From Pyrinomonadaceae bacterium (GTDB lineage Bacteria; Acidobacteriota; Blastocatellia; Pyrinomonadales; Pyrinomonadaceae), in NCBI GenBank assembly GCA_025929655.1, contig JAICPV010000003.1, positions 1 to 20,710 on the forward strand: a stretch of 20,710 nucleotides of DNA. The letters are read 5' to 3'. The translations under genes were made by a program, and so were the position numbers. This document shows, in pieces, positions 1-7,077 of this stretch (positions are counted from its first letter, which is position 1; each line of letters begins with the position of its first letter). The notes beneath the pieces are model-generated. The model worked only from the letters and a program-made list of their open reading frames with translations, was not told where the DNA came from and searched no databases.

Positions 1-1
1 C

Positions 2-1000
2 AAAAAGATTTTCGGGCTGTACGGCGACGAACTATTACGAACTCTCTCAACGGCGGGATTCGCGACAAATGTTTATCTGATCGGCGACGGCGAACGCTTC
101 AAAGATTTGAAAACGCTCAGCAAAATCCTGAATTCGTTGTCGAAATTCGGATTATCGCGAACCGACGCCGTGATCAGCTTCGGCGGCGGTGTAGTAGGCG
201 ATATCGCCGGTTTCGCGGCGTCGATACATCTCCGAAGCGTCGATTATCTGCAGATTCCGACAACCCTGCTTGCGATGGTCGACTCGTCGGTAGGCGGGAA
301 AACGGGTGTAAATACGGCGTTCGGGAAGAATCTTGCCGGTTCCTTTTATCAGCCGAAAGGCGTTTTGATCGATCCGAACGTTCTTTCGACCTTGCCTAAA
401 CGCGAGATTACAGCCGGCTTTTGCGAATGCATAAAGCACGGTGTGGTATCGAGCCTAAAGCTTTTCGATCGAACCGCCGAGATGGTGGATCGATTCGAAG
501 CACTGAAAAACAAGCAATTACCTTCGCATTTTGAAGGTTTTCTCGCCGATCAGATCGCTTTTAAAGTAAGGATCGTTCGGGCAGATGAAAGGGAATCCGT
601 CGCTAAGAATGATGCCAGTTCGCGGAAAGTCCTCAATTTCGGCCACACTTTCGCACACGCGTTGGAAAAAGCCGGCGATTATCGCTACTTAAAGCACGGC
701 GAGGCAGTCGGTTACGGCATCATCTTCGCCGCCGAGCTATCGAAAAAACTTGGACTTTTGGACCCGAAAGTTGTAAACTTGTTGAGCGATGTTGTTCATC
801 GCACGGGCAGTTTGCCTAAGATCCGCCATATCGATCCCAGAGCCCTTTTTTCGGCGCTTCGTCACGACAAAAAGCACATCTACGATTCTCTTCAATGGGT
901 TCTGCTGAAAGGCATCGGTAAAGCGGTGATCGTTCCCCACACCACGATCGGCGACAAGATCGTCCGGTCGACGATAAAAGAGTTCATTTCCTCAAATTAG
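2..1000 (+). CDS. aroB: 3-dehydroquinate synthase, 5' end cut by the window edge
   Basis: Converts DAHP (3-deoxy-D-arabino-heptulosonate 7-phosphate) to 3-dehydroquinate, the second step of the shikimate pathway, in the cytoplasm with NAD+ and a divalent metal. The frame is open from base 2 and ends at TAG 998-1000. A TTG at 107 is an internal codon, because clear family sequence (GLYGDELLRTL, then VYLIGDGERFK) precedes it. Visible motifs are the NAD-binding GGGVVGDIAGF, then IPTTLLAMVDSSVGGKTGVN, followed by LNFGHTFAHALE and HGEAVGYG, which hold the metal-binding glutamate and histidines. About 333 residues are present of a family length near 350-360, so only a short N-terminus is missing. 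A small membrane-protein gene starts 31 bp downstream and may be co-transcribed. Identification is secure. Confidence 0.96.
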   Translation, partial: KKIFGLYGDELLRTLSTAGFATNVYLIGDGERFKDLKTLSKILNSLSKFGLSRTDAVISFGGGVVGDIAGFAASIHLRSVDYLQIPTTLLAMVDSSVGGKTGVNTAFGKNLAGSFYQPKGVLIDPNVLSTLPKREITAGFCECIKHGVVSSLKLFDRTAEMVDRFEALKNKQLPSHFEGFLADQIAFKVRIVRADERESVAKNDASSRKVLNFGHTFAHALEKAGDYRYLKHGEAVGYGIIFAAELSKKLGLLDPKVVNLLSDVVHRTGSLPKIRHIDPRALFSALRHDKKHIYDSLQWVLLKGIGKAVIVPHTTIGDKIVRSTIKEFISSN

Positions 1001-1031
1001 TTTCCACCTCTGTTCTGTGGAGCGATTCAAA

Positions 1032-1439
1032 ATGAAAAAGCTACATATCGATAGGTCTTCCGAACGCGGAGGCGCGGCGGTAAAAGCGTTGCTAATCGGA
1101 TTGGTGCTGGTGTTGATCGCGAATGCCGGCTACAACTATGTGCCCGTGGCGTACGCCGGTGCAAGCTTTCGGCAGGAAATGGACACTGCTGTCGTAAAAG
1201 GACTGGCAGCACCGGGCCAACTAAAACCTGCCGACGTTGTCAAGGCGCACATTCAAAGGGCCGCCCGCGATTATGAGGTCCCCAGCGACGCTGTTGTAGA
1301 GATCAAACCGGCGGGTAACATGATCCAGGCGCACGTAGCCTATTCGAAAGAGGTCGACATGCTTCCGTTTGGTCTTTACCGGTACAATTACCAATTCAAC
1401 CACACGGCACAGCCGGTAGGTTATTTGACGAAGGAGTAA
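1032..1439 (+). CDS. Small membrane-anchored protein, DUF4845-like (hypothetical)
   Basis: 135 residues from ATG 1032. I prefer this start to the in-frame GTG at 1017 because a GGAG at 1019-1022 sits nine bases upstream of the ATG. The protein has a short basic N-terminus, one hydrophobic segment (about residues 15-35) followed by NYVPV, then a soluble domain of about 95 residues. The pattern of one membrane helix, a 'VPV' turn, a helix, then beta-strands ending in a YxYNYQFNHTA strand resembles DUF4845 pilus-assembly-like small proteins. That resemblance is by eye, and I assign no function. It follows aroB by 31 bp on the same strand. It ends one base before the stop of the convergent radical SAM gene, so no intrinsic terminator fits between them. 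Confidence 0.7.
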   Translation: MKKLHIDRSSERGGAAVKALLIGLVLVLIANAGYNYVPVAYAGASFRQEMDTAVVKGLAAPGQLKPADVVKAHIQRAARDYEVPSDAVVEIKPAGNMIQAHVAYSKEVDMLPFGLYRYNYQFNHTAQPVGYLTKE

Positions 1440-1440
1440 C

Positions 1441-3321
1441 CTAGGCACCGATCGCGGCACGGACCGACGCGGGCTGGATCTGGATCAACGCAGGTGGCGC
1501 ATCCGCCAGCCAGGTCGAAGGGCAAACGCCGCAGGTCGTACATTTTTCAACAGCGGGGCACGGGAGGCTCGAAAGAGCTTCGCGTGCTTTCTGATGTTCG
1601 GTCTGCAGGAATTCGAACGAAAGGCCGGAATCGACGATCGACCAGGGAAGAAATTCGTCATAGTCCCGGTCGCGCGAAGTGTGGAATTTTGGGTCGACGC
1701 CGGTTTCACGAATCGCTCGATCGAGATCCCCATTTAATTGCGCAGCGCGATCGATCACCTTAGCAACTGTTCGATTACCGGAGGAGAAAAGCGCCTGCTC
1801 GTGGGCGATCCGGGCGGACATGAAACGCACGTCGACATTAGGAATTTTTGATAAGCCTTTGCACACGTATCTGATGCGTTTTTTCAATTCCTTTTCATCA
1901 CAGATCGCATCCCATTGCAGTGGCGTATTTGGCTTTGGAACAAATCCGTTCAGCGACGGGATGATCCTGCCGGCACGTCGGAATTTCTTCCCTGCCACGA
2001 GCATCCGGTCCTTTACCCGCTCGACAAGTTCGAATATCTCGTCGAGGTCATCCTGCGTTTCCGTTGGCAGTCCGACCATCATATAAAGCTTGATAGTAAG
2101 CATCCCGCGGTCGAAAACGGCGCCACAGATATCGACGATCTCGTCGTTTGTCAGGTTCTTATTGATAACCCGGCGCAGCCTGTCTGATCCGGTTTCAGGC
2201 GCGACCGCGATCTGCTGGTCTTTCGATTCGACCAGAGCATCGAGCAGTTCGTCCGATATCTGATCTAAACGAAGGGAAGAAACCGAAATTCGGTACTCCA
2301 TCGCTCGAAGTTCACTTAGGATCGTCGAAATTTCAGGGTGGTCGCAAACTGCGGTCGAAACCAGGCCGATCTTGTCCGTTTTAGAACGCCATTCGGCGGC
2401 TTTCGCTAGAATGTCTTTTGCCGGAACCACGCGGGGCGGATAATAGTTGTACCCGGCCCAGCAAAAACGGCAGCCCTGCGAACATCCGCGTGAGATCTCC
2501 ACCAGCAGGCGGTCACCCATTTCCGCTTTCGGCGACCAAACCGCGGTCGAAGGGCAAAACGTGTCCTGGTTTACAAGAAATTCCGCAAGCTCTGTCTGCC
2601 CTCGTTTTAGCGCGCGTCTTAAAGTTCCTTCCTTCGGATTTACAGCCGCCAGGGCCCGGCCGACTCGTTTCGGCACGCCTTCCCGATTAGGCAGATAGCC
2701 GAAAACGGTCCCGTCCTCGTTATAGACAACGTCGTAAAATGACGGCACATAAAAACCACGGCCGATCCTCGCCAGTGAAAGCAGGACCTCTTCCTTCGTC
2801 TCGTTTTGTAGGATCTCTTCGATCAGCTGATAAGCAAGTATTTCACCTTCTCCGACTGCAATGACGTCAGTGAATTCGGCGATCGGCTCAGGGTTTAGAA
2901 ATGACGCAGCGCCGCCCATTATGACAAGCGGATGAAAATGATTTCGCTCCTTCGACCAAACCGGGATGCAGGAAAGCTGCAGCATCCGCGCCATATTCAG
3001 GTAATCGGTCTCGAACGAGATGGAGAACGCCACGACATTGAAATCGCGGACCGGCGTTTGAGTTTCCAAAGAGAGCAGAGGCGTGCGCGAACGCTCGTAC
3101 TCTTTGAGATCTTCAGGGTCGGGAAGAAAAACACGCTCGCATGAAACGTCGGGAATACTGTTGAAAAGCTCATACATGGTATGAAGCCCGAGGTTCGCCA
3201 TTCCGATAGCGTGCGTGTTCGGATAGCAGAGCGCAATGCGTAGCTGGGCCCCATTCTTGACTACCCATCCATCCTCGGAGGCGAGCTTTCTCTTATAACT
3301 GTTAACGATGTGTTTATTCAT
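1441..3321 (-). CDS. TIGR03960-type B12-binding-like / radical SAM protein
   Basis: 626 residues starting at ATG 3321-3319. The N-terminal third (about 25-165) is a Rossmann-like, cobalamin-binding-type domain with LRIALCYPNTHAIGMANLG and the stretch VIMGGAASFLNPEPIAEF. The radical SAM core follows, with its 4Fe-4S triad C280, C284, C287 in ISRGCSQGCRFCWAG. The C-terminus carries four more cysteines (C588, C594, C597, C600, spacing CX5CX2CX2C), which could bind a second cluster. The family is widespread, often near ribosomal-protein or RNase genes, and its reaction is unknown to me. Many relatives are fused or paired with a DUF2344 (TIGR03936) domain, which I do not see here. It has its own likely promoter at 3339-3367 and a terminator separates it from the VWA gene upstream. 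Confidence 0.92.
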   Translation of the reverse strand: MNKHIVNSYKRKLASEDGWVVKNGAQLRIALCYPNTHAIGMANLGLHTMYELFNSIPDVSCERVFLPDPEDLKEYERSRTPLLSLETQTPVRDFNVVAFSISFETDYLNMARMLQLSCIPVWSKERNHFHPLVIMGGAASFLNPEPIAEFTDVIAVGEGEILAYQLIEEILQNETKEEVLLSLARIGRGFYVPSFYDVVYNEDGTVFGYLPNREGVPKRVGRALAAVNPKEGTLRRALKRGQTELAEFLVNQDTFCPSTAVWSPKAEMGDRLLVEISRGCSQGCRFCWAGYNYYPPRVVPAKDILAKAAEWRSKTDKIGLVSTAVCDHPEISTILSELRAMEYRISVSSLRLDQISDELLDALVESKDQQIAVAPETGSDRLRRVINKNLTNDEIVDICGAVFDRGMLTIKLYMMVGLPTETQDDLDEIFELVERVKDRMLVAGKKFRRAGRIIPSLNGFVPKPNTPLQWDAICDEKELKKRIRYVCKGLSKIPNVDVRFMSARIAHEQALFSSGNRTVAKVIDRAAQLNGDLDRAIRETGVDPKFHTSRDRDYDEFLPWSIVDSGLSFEFLQTEHQKAREALSSLPCPAVEKCTTCGVCPSTWLADAPPALIQIQPASVRAAIGA

Positions 3322-3338
3322 CAGAAAGACAAGTTAAT

Positions 3339-3367
3339 AAACTATCAATCGATCCAATTCGATTCAA
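3339..3367 (-). promoter_or_regulatory. Probable sigma70-type promoter of the TIGR03960-like gene
   Basis: Read on the minus strand, TTGAAT (3367-3362) is followed after 17 bp by TAGTTT (3344-3339). The predicted start of transcription near 3332 leaves a leader of only about 10 bases before ATG 3321. No Shine-Dalgarno sequence is visible in that leader. The position just downstream of the preceding gene's terminator supports it. This is pattern-based only. Confidence 0.5.
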
Positions 3368-3410
3368 ACATGTCCGTATGTTCTTTGGTTGAAACCTTTT
3401 GAAAGATCGA

Positions 3411-3436
3411 AACCGCGGAAGCCCAGAATACACAGA
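3411..3436. repeat. Short intergenic repeat of the 'aaccgcgg..cccagaatacacagaaa' type
   Basis: The stretch AACCGCGG followed by CCAGAATACACAGAAAAAG resembles the non-coding 'accacagaa-acacagaga' fragments dispersed through many environmental bacterial genomes. A related string occurs at 5872-5890. It lies just beyond the VWA terminator. Membership is judged by eye from motif similarity. Confidence 0.35.
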
Positions 3437-3464
3437 AAAAGAAAGGCGGCTCAGGACCGCCTTT
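3434..3464 (-). terminator. Rho-independent terminator of the VWA gene
   Basis: On the minus strand, directly after the TAA stop at 3470-3468, there is a hairpin with an eight-base-pair stem: AAAGGCGG (3464-3457) pairs with CCGCCTTT (3449-3442) across a seven-base loop. It runs into a T-rich tract (TTTCTTTTTC). This is a textbook intrinsic terminator and separates the VWA gene from the downstream radical SAM gene. Confidence 0.88.
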
Positions 3465-3467
3465 ACC

Positions 3468-4721
3468 TTAACCTTTTTTCTTATTGTTCTTATCCGGCGG
3501 CAGCGGACCTAAAACGTAAGGCCGGTGCTGAACAACAAAACCTTTGTCATCCGTTTGCCCGTCGCCGTCAACGTCGACCTTAACCTCGAGTTTGTACTTC
3601 TTACCCATTTCATGCGGTTTTTCCAGGTCATACGCCAGGTTGTATTGGCTTCGAAGAAGGCCATTAATCGATTGCAGATAAGACGGAATCTCCTGCGGAA
3701 ACGTCATCTCGAAATGAGCCCCTCCAGATTCCCTCGCGAATGTGTTCATCGCATTCTTCGCTTGCAAAAAAGTCATTCGGTCCGGCGTTCCCGGCATCAC
3801 CCGCGACGGATCCAGGTAGTCGCAATATTTTTTGCAAAACATATTACCCGTGCTGATGATATATAGCGGAATCCCGGCACTTTGTACTATTTTTCTTGCT
3901 TCATCGAAATTGATCCTGCTGAACGTATCGATCCCCGAAGCTACCAAAATGATCGCGCGGCGTTTGGCCTTGACGGCGACCATACCGCTGTAGTCCATCT
4001 TTTCTTCTTTAACGTTTTCCAGCACAACGGAATCCGCTCGCCCGCCGACGAGTGCGAGCTGTATAGCATCGTAAAGATTATTCTCACGAAACGCCGGCTG
4101 GTTTCGTAAAAGAAGCTGGATTGTGTCGCGTATGCGCCCCGGATCGTTCGTGAAGTCCGTTATCGGCGTTGGGCGCATATCGAACGCGATAACCGATGCG
4201 TAATCGTTCGGCGGTTTGATGAACTGCGTCAGAAACGAGGCAACCGGCCTTACGGTCTCGTAATGGCCCGGCTCGTAAATGCCGCCGTTAGCCGAGCCGA
4301 AAAGTTCGCTCCATTTACTGTATTCCAAAACGAGGGTGACGGTTATCGGCGCATCAGGCGTGTTGAACTGCGAGATGTCCTTTTTTACGCCGTCTTCATA
4401 AATGACGAAGTTTTCCTTCTTTAGTCCGCTGATGATCTGGCCCGTCTTCTTATTCAGTACGACCGCGTCGACGCTGACCAGGTTCGTTTCTACCGGAATC
4501 ACTCCCGGCTCCTCGACCGCGCTCTTTTCCATTTCCTTTCGCTTTCGCTCTTCGGCTTCCTTCAGAAGCTCTTCTTCGGTTTTGGGCGTTGGTCGCTGAT
4601 TTTTCTTGCCTTCCTGCGGCGTCGGACGCTGCGGTTTTGCCTGCGCAAATGCCTCACCGACAAATACGGGCGAACACGCGAAAAATACGATAAGGGCTGC
4701 AAAAGCGAAATAGGTTCTCAT
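3468..4721 (-). CDS. Secreted VWA protein of the 'VWFA-related Acidobacterial domain' family
   Basis: 417 residues from ATG 4721-4719. Residues 1-27 form a signal peptide with an AFAQA-type cleavage site, so the protein is exported. A low-complexity charged linker follows (QRPTP twice, then a Lys/Glu-rich run to about 68). Next come an N-terminal beta domain (about 74-122, LVSVDAVVLNKKTGQIISGL and FVIYEDGVKKDI) and the VWA fold (about 124-365). The metal-site strand reads VLEYSKWS where active VWA domains have DxSxS, so the metal site looks altered. Near the C-terminus DVDGDGQTD is a calcium-loop-like motif. The family (TIGR03436) is expanded in Acidobacteriota and its function is unknown. 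The gene has a promoter with an overlapping palindrome upstream and a clear terminator downstream, so it is probably a single-gene unit. Confidence 0.92.
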   Translation of the reverse strand: MRTYFAFAALIVFFACSPVFVGEAFAQAKPQRPTPQEGKKNQRPTPKTEEELLKEAEERKRKEMEKSAVEEPGVIPVETNLVSVDAVVLNKKTGQIISGLKKENFVIYEDGVKKDISQFNTPDAPITVTLVLEYSKWSELFGSANGGIYEPGHYETVRPVASFLTQFIKPPNDYASVIAFDMRPTPITDFTNDPGRIRDTIQLLLRNQPAFRENNLYDAIQLALVGGRADSVVLENVKEEKMDYSGMVAVKAKRRAIILVASGIDTFSRINFDEARKIVQSAGIPLYIISTGNMFCKKYCDYLDPSRVMPGTPDRMTFLQAKNAMNTFARESGGAHFEMTFPQEIPSYLQSINGLLRSQYNLAYDLEKPHEMGKKYKLEVKVDVDGDGQTDDKGFVVQHRPYVLGPLPPDKNNKKKG

Positions 4722-4745
4722 AAAATTTGGCGGCGGACGGTCAAA

Positions 4746-4764
4746 AGAATTAGATACTAATTCT
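4746..4764. promoter_or_regulatory. Perfect inverted repeat (operator candidate) over the VWA promoter
   Basis: AGAATTAG-ATA-CTAATTCT: two exact eight-base arms around a three-base centre. The site lies 25 bp upstream of the VWA start codon and covers the proposed -10 box on the minus strand. Such geometry suits a dimeric repressor. No regulator gene is adjacent, so the binding protein is unknown. Confidence 0.45.
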
Positions 4765-4782
4765 GCGCATTTGGTTGGTTAA
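4754..4782 (-). promoter_or_regulatory. Candidate promoter of the VWA gene
   Basis: On the minus strand TTAACC (4782-4777) is followed after 17 bp by TAGTAT (4759-4754). The -35 box is weak, the -10 fair. The -10 lies inside the inverted repeat at 4746-4764. No strong Shine-Dalgarno precedes ATG 4721. Confidence 0.4.
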
Positions 4783-4833
4783 AAGCATGGAACTGCTGCC
4801 GAACCGCCATATGGATTCGTAAAAACGACCGAT

Positions 4834-4862
4834 TTGACTTGAACGGCCAGCCTCACTAAAAT
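4834..4862 (+). promoter_or_regulatory. Probable sigma70-type promoter of the ROK-like gene
   Basis: TTGACT (4834-4839), 17 bp, TAAAAT (4857-4862). Transcription would start near 4869, about 20 bases before ATG 4889. Both hexamers are close to consensus and the spacer is optimal. This is the best-looking promoter in the divergent 4722-4888 interval. Confidence 0.62.
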
Positions 4863-4888
4863 CTGCGCTTCTGAGCTAGAAAGCAAAT

Positions 4889-5794
4889 ATGCCCGACACC
4901 TCAAATCCGGCAGCGATAGGAGTTTCGATCTCGTCCGATCGGATTCGGGCGGTTTCGCTCGACGCAAGCGGCCGCCCCGCGGAAAGATCAGAAACCGCGC
5001 TATTGGCCGAACCATCGATCTCGGACCAGATCGCATCTCTGATCGGGGGTATTGCTTCGTCAACTGCATTCCCGGTTTGTGTCGCCGTTCCCGGGATGGT
5101 GGAAACCGGTTCGCGGCGTGTGATCGATTCGCGCGTCCCCGCCCTCAAAGGCGCGGACCTGGCCGCAGAGCTTGCGCCACTTGGCGGAAAACTTTCGATC
5201 GAGAACGACGCGAACGCGGCAGCATTTGCCGAATTTTCGCTCGGCGGGGGAAAAGGCGCGCGGAACCTGTTTTGCGTGACGCTTGGCGAAGGCGTTGGAA
5301 GCGGCCTCATTTTGAACGGCGAGATCTGGCGCGGTGCTGAAGGATTCGCGGGCGAATTCGGCGCTATCGTGGTCGACGAAGAGGGAACGCGTCTCGAAGA
5401 TATCGCCTCGATATCGGGTATCGTTCGCCGGACCCGAAACCGGTTTCACCAGGACCGCACCTCCACGCTTCGAAGGCTGGGAGAAGACCGGATCTCGTTT
5501 GCGGATATTTTGAACGCGGCCGAGATGGGCGACGACCTCGCTCTGCTCATGCTGGAACGGACCGGTACTTTCGTCGGCACCGCGCTTGCTGCCGTGATCA
5601 ACCTGCTCAATATCGAACGCATCGTTATCGCAGGCGAGGTGATCCGCACCCCCAGCCCGGTTCTCGACGCCGTTATCCGCCGTGCCCGGCAGTGTTCTTC
5701 GGCTCGTGCTTTCAATACCGCTGAGATCACCCTTTCCGAATTGGACGAGTTTGCCCCCGCAATCGGCGCCGCATTACTAGCGCTTGCAAGCTGA
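4889..5794 (+). CDS. ROK-family-like protein with degenerate ATP and zinc motifs
   Basis: 301 residues. ROK proteins are sugar kinases (glucose, N-acetylmannosamine) or sugar-responsive repressors. The fold signature is clear: AIGVSISSDRIRAVSLD at 9-25, VCVAVPGM at 63-70, IENDANAAAFAEF at 104-116 with catalytic-type D107, and GAEGFAGEFG at 149-158. Key positions are changed, however. The N-terminal DxGGT phosphate loop reads SISSD. The second phosphate motif GTG reads GEG (133-135). The metal-site histidine after GEFG is alanine (A159), and the CxCGxxGCLE zinc cluster is missing, with TRLED in its place. There is no N-terminal helix-turn-helix, so it is not a NagC/XylR-type repressor. It may be a sugar-binding pseudokinase or a strongly diverged kinase. 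It stands alone behind its own promoter. Confidence 0.85.
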   Translation: MPDTSNPAAIGVSISSDRIRAVSLDASGRPAERSETALLAEPSISDQIASLIGGIASSTAFPVCVAVPGMVETGSRRVIDSRVPALKGADLAAELAPLGGKLSIENDANAAAFAEFSLGGGKGARNLFCVTLGEGVGSGLILNGEIWRGAEGFAGEFGAIVVDEEGTRLEDIASISGIVRRTRNRFHQDRTSTLRRLGEDRISFADILNAAEMGDDLALLMLERTGTFVGTALAAVINLLNIERIVIAGEVIRTPSPVLDAVIRRARQCSSARAFNTAEITLSELDEFAPAIGAALLALAS

Positions 5795-5816
5795 TCGTCA
5801 GAACCCGGAAAGCAAT

Positions 5817-5832
5817 GAGCGAATTTTCGCTC
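5817..5832 (+). other. Short hairpin downstream of the ROK-like gene
   Basis: GAGCGA-ATTT-TCGCTC, 22 bp after the ROK stop codon, can form a six-base-pair stem. No T-tract follows (the next bases are GCCCGTTCC), so it is at best a weak terminator or an RNA-stabilising hairpin. Confidence 0.35.
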
Positions 5833-5867
5833 GCCCGTTCCGTGGGTATACTCTAAGGTTCGTCATA

Positions 5868-5893
5868 ACCCAACCACAGAAAAGCACAGAGTT
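5868..5893. repeat. Intergenic 'accacagaaaagcacagag' repeat
   Basis: AACCACAGAAAAGCACAGAG matches a recurrent non-coding fragment type seen between genes in many environmental bacteria. It sits between the ROK-like gene and the radical SAM promoter and is related to the string near 3425. It carries no coding potential of its own. Confidence 0.35.
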
Positions 5894-5986
5894 CCTTAGA
5901 CCGAGTTAACTAGCGTTCAGATCGCAGATCCCTCGTAAACGGCGGCCCTGGCGCGATCATACTGTCCTATGCGGACCTCCTCACGT

Positions 5987-6015
5987 TTGAATTGGCGCGT
6001 TTCGAAAACTATAAT
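5987..6015 (+). promoter_or_regulatory. Strong sigma70-type promoter of the SPASM-like radical SAM gene
   Basis: TTGAAT (5987-5992), 17 bp, consensus TATAAT (6010-6015). Transcription should start near 6022, giving a leader of about 18 bases before ATG 6040. That leader shows no clear Shine-Dalgarno. It probably also serves the metal-transporter gene 12 bp downstream of the radical SAM gene. Confidence 0.7.
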
Positions 6016-6039
6016 TAAACGTTTTGGTCGGGTTCGTAA

Positions 6040-7065
6040 ATGCCTAAAGCAAGTAGTTTCAGCAGGTTCACGCGCGGTGTGCGGCACACGCTGCGTGCGT
6101 TTGCATCGACGAAGCATCCCGTGCTGGTGCACATCGTGCCGATGCGGCGGTGCAATTTGGCGTGTACCTACTGTAACGAATACGACAAGACGAGCGACCC
6201 GGTGCCGATCGAGGTAATGCTTGAGCGGATCGACAAGCTCGCTGAGTTTGGTTCGTCCGTCATCACGATCTCCGGGGGCGAGCCGATGATGCACCCGCAG
6301 ATCTACGACATCATCGCCCGCATCCGTCAACATGGGATGATAGCGGGGCTAATATCGAACGGATATTACTTCCAGGTCGACAAGATCAAAAAGCTCAACG
6401 ACGCGGGCCTCGATTACCTGCAGATCTCGATCGACAACGTGACACCCGACGAAGTTTCGAAGAAAAGCCTCAAGGTGCTCGATGCAAAGCTCGTGAACCT
6501 TCGCGATCACGCGAAATTCAAGGTCAATATCAATTCCGTTGTAGGCGGCGGCGTGGCAAACCCGAATGAGGCTCTTCAAATTGCCAACCGCGCACGTGAG
6601 TTGGGATTTTCATCGACCGTTGGCGTCATCCACGACGAGATGGGCTTGAACAAAGGCTTGACCGAGCGCGAAAAGGAAGTTTATAAAGAAATAAAGTCGA
6701 AGGGAACGCGCTCATACGCTCGGTGGAATTGGTTCCAGGACCAGTTGGTTGAGGGCGGCGAATACAAGTGGCGCTGCCGCGCCGGTGCCCGCTATCTCTA
6801 CATAGACGAATTCGGGATGGTGAATTGGTGCTCACAGCAGCGCGGCACCCCGGGCATTCCGCTTCTCGAATACACCTCCGAGGACATGGAACGCGAATAC
6901 ATCACCGAAAAATGGTGTGCACCCACGTGTACTATCCAATGTGTCCACCAGGTCGGCCACCTCGACGCCTGGCGCGATCCTCAAATTACCCTCACTGAGT
7001 TCAAAAAACGAAAAGGCGGCAGCATCACCAAAGAAAGTGTCGCCCGCATCGTGAACGCCGACTGA
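6040..7065 (+). CDS. Radical SAM protein with SPASM/twitch-like C-terminal cysteines
   Basis: 341 residues. The radical SAM 4Fe-4S site is C38, C42, C45 in RRCNLACTYCNEYD. The SAM-binding ISGGEP follows at 78-82, and LISNGYY and LDYLQISIDN continue the barrel. The C-terminal third has five more cysteines (C246, C264, C293, C297, C301) around YLYIDEFGMVNWC and KWCAPTCTIQCVHQ. This suggests one auxiliary iron-sulfur cluster of the SPASM/twitch type, although the CX3CX3C spacing is not the textbook one. Such enzymes modify peptides, RNA or small molecules; the substrate here is unknown. There is no small precursor peptide or RiPP transporter nearby. The only close neighbour is a VIT-type metal transporter 12 bp downstream. 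A strong promoter sits upstream. Confidence 0.92.
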   Translation: MPKASSFSRFTRGVRHTLRAFASTKHPVLVHIVPMRRCNLACTYCNEYDKTSDPVPIEVMLERIDKLAEFGSSVITISGGEPMMHPQIYDIIARIRQHGMIAGLISNGYYFQVDKIKKLNDAGLDYLQISIDNVTPDEVSKKSLKVLDAKLVNLRDHAKFKVNINSVVGGGVANPNEALQIANRARELGFSSTVGVIHDEMGLNKGLTEREKEVYKEIKSKGTRSYARWNWFQDQLVEGGEYKWRCRAGARYLYIDEFGMVNWCSQQRGTPGIPLLEYTSEDMEREYITEKWCAPTCTIQCVHQVGHLDAWRDPQITLTEFKKRKGGSITKESVARIVNAD

Positions 7066-7077
7066 CCAACCCCTCTA

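Noticed and set aside
107..1000. aroB starting at TTG 107
   Set aside because: The frame is open to the window edge and the upstream residues match the family N-terminus, so the gene is 5'-truncated by the window.
4889..5794. Calling the ROK-like gene glucokinase (glcK)
   Set aside because: The phosphate loops and zinc cysteines needed for that enzyme are missing, so a kinase name would overstate the evidence.
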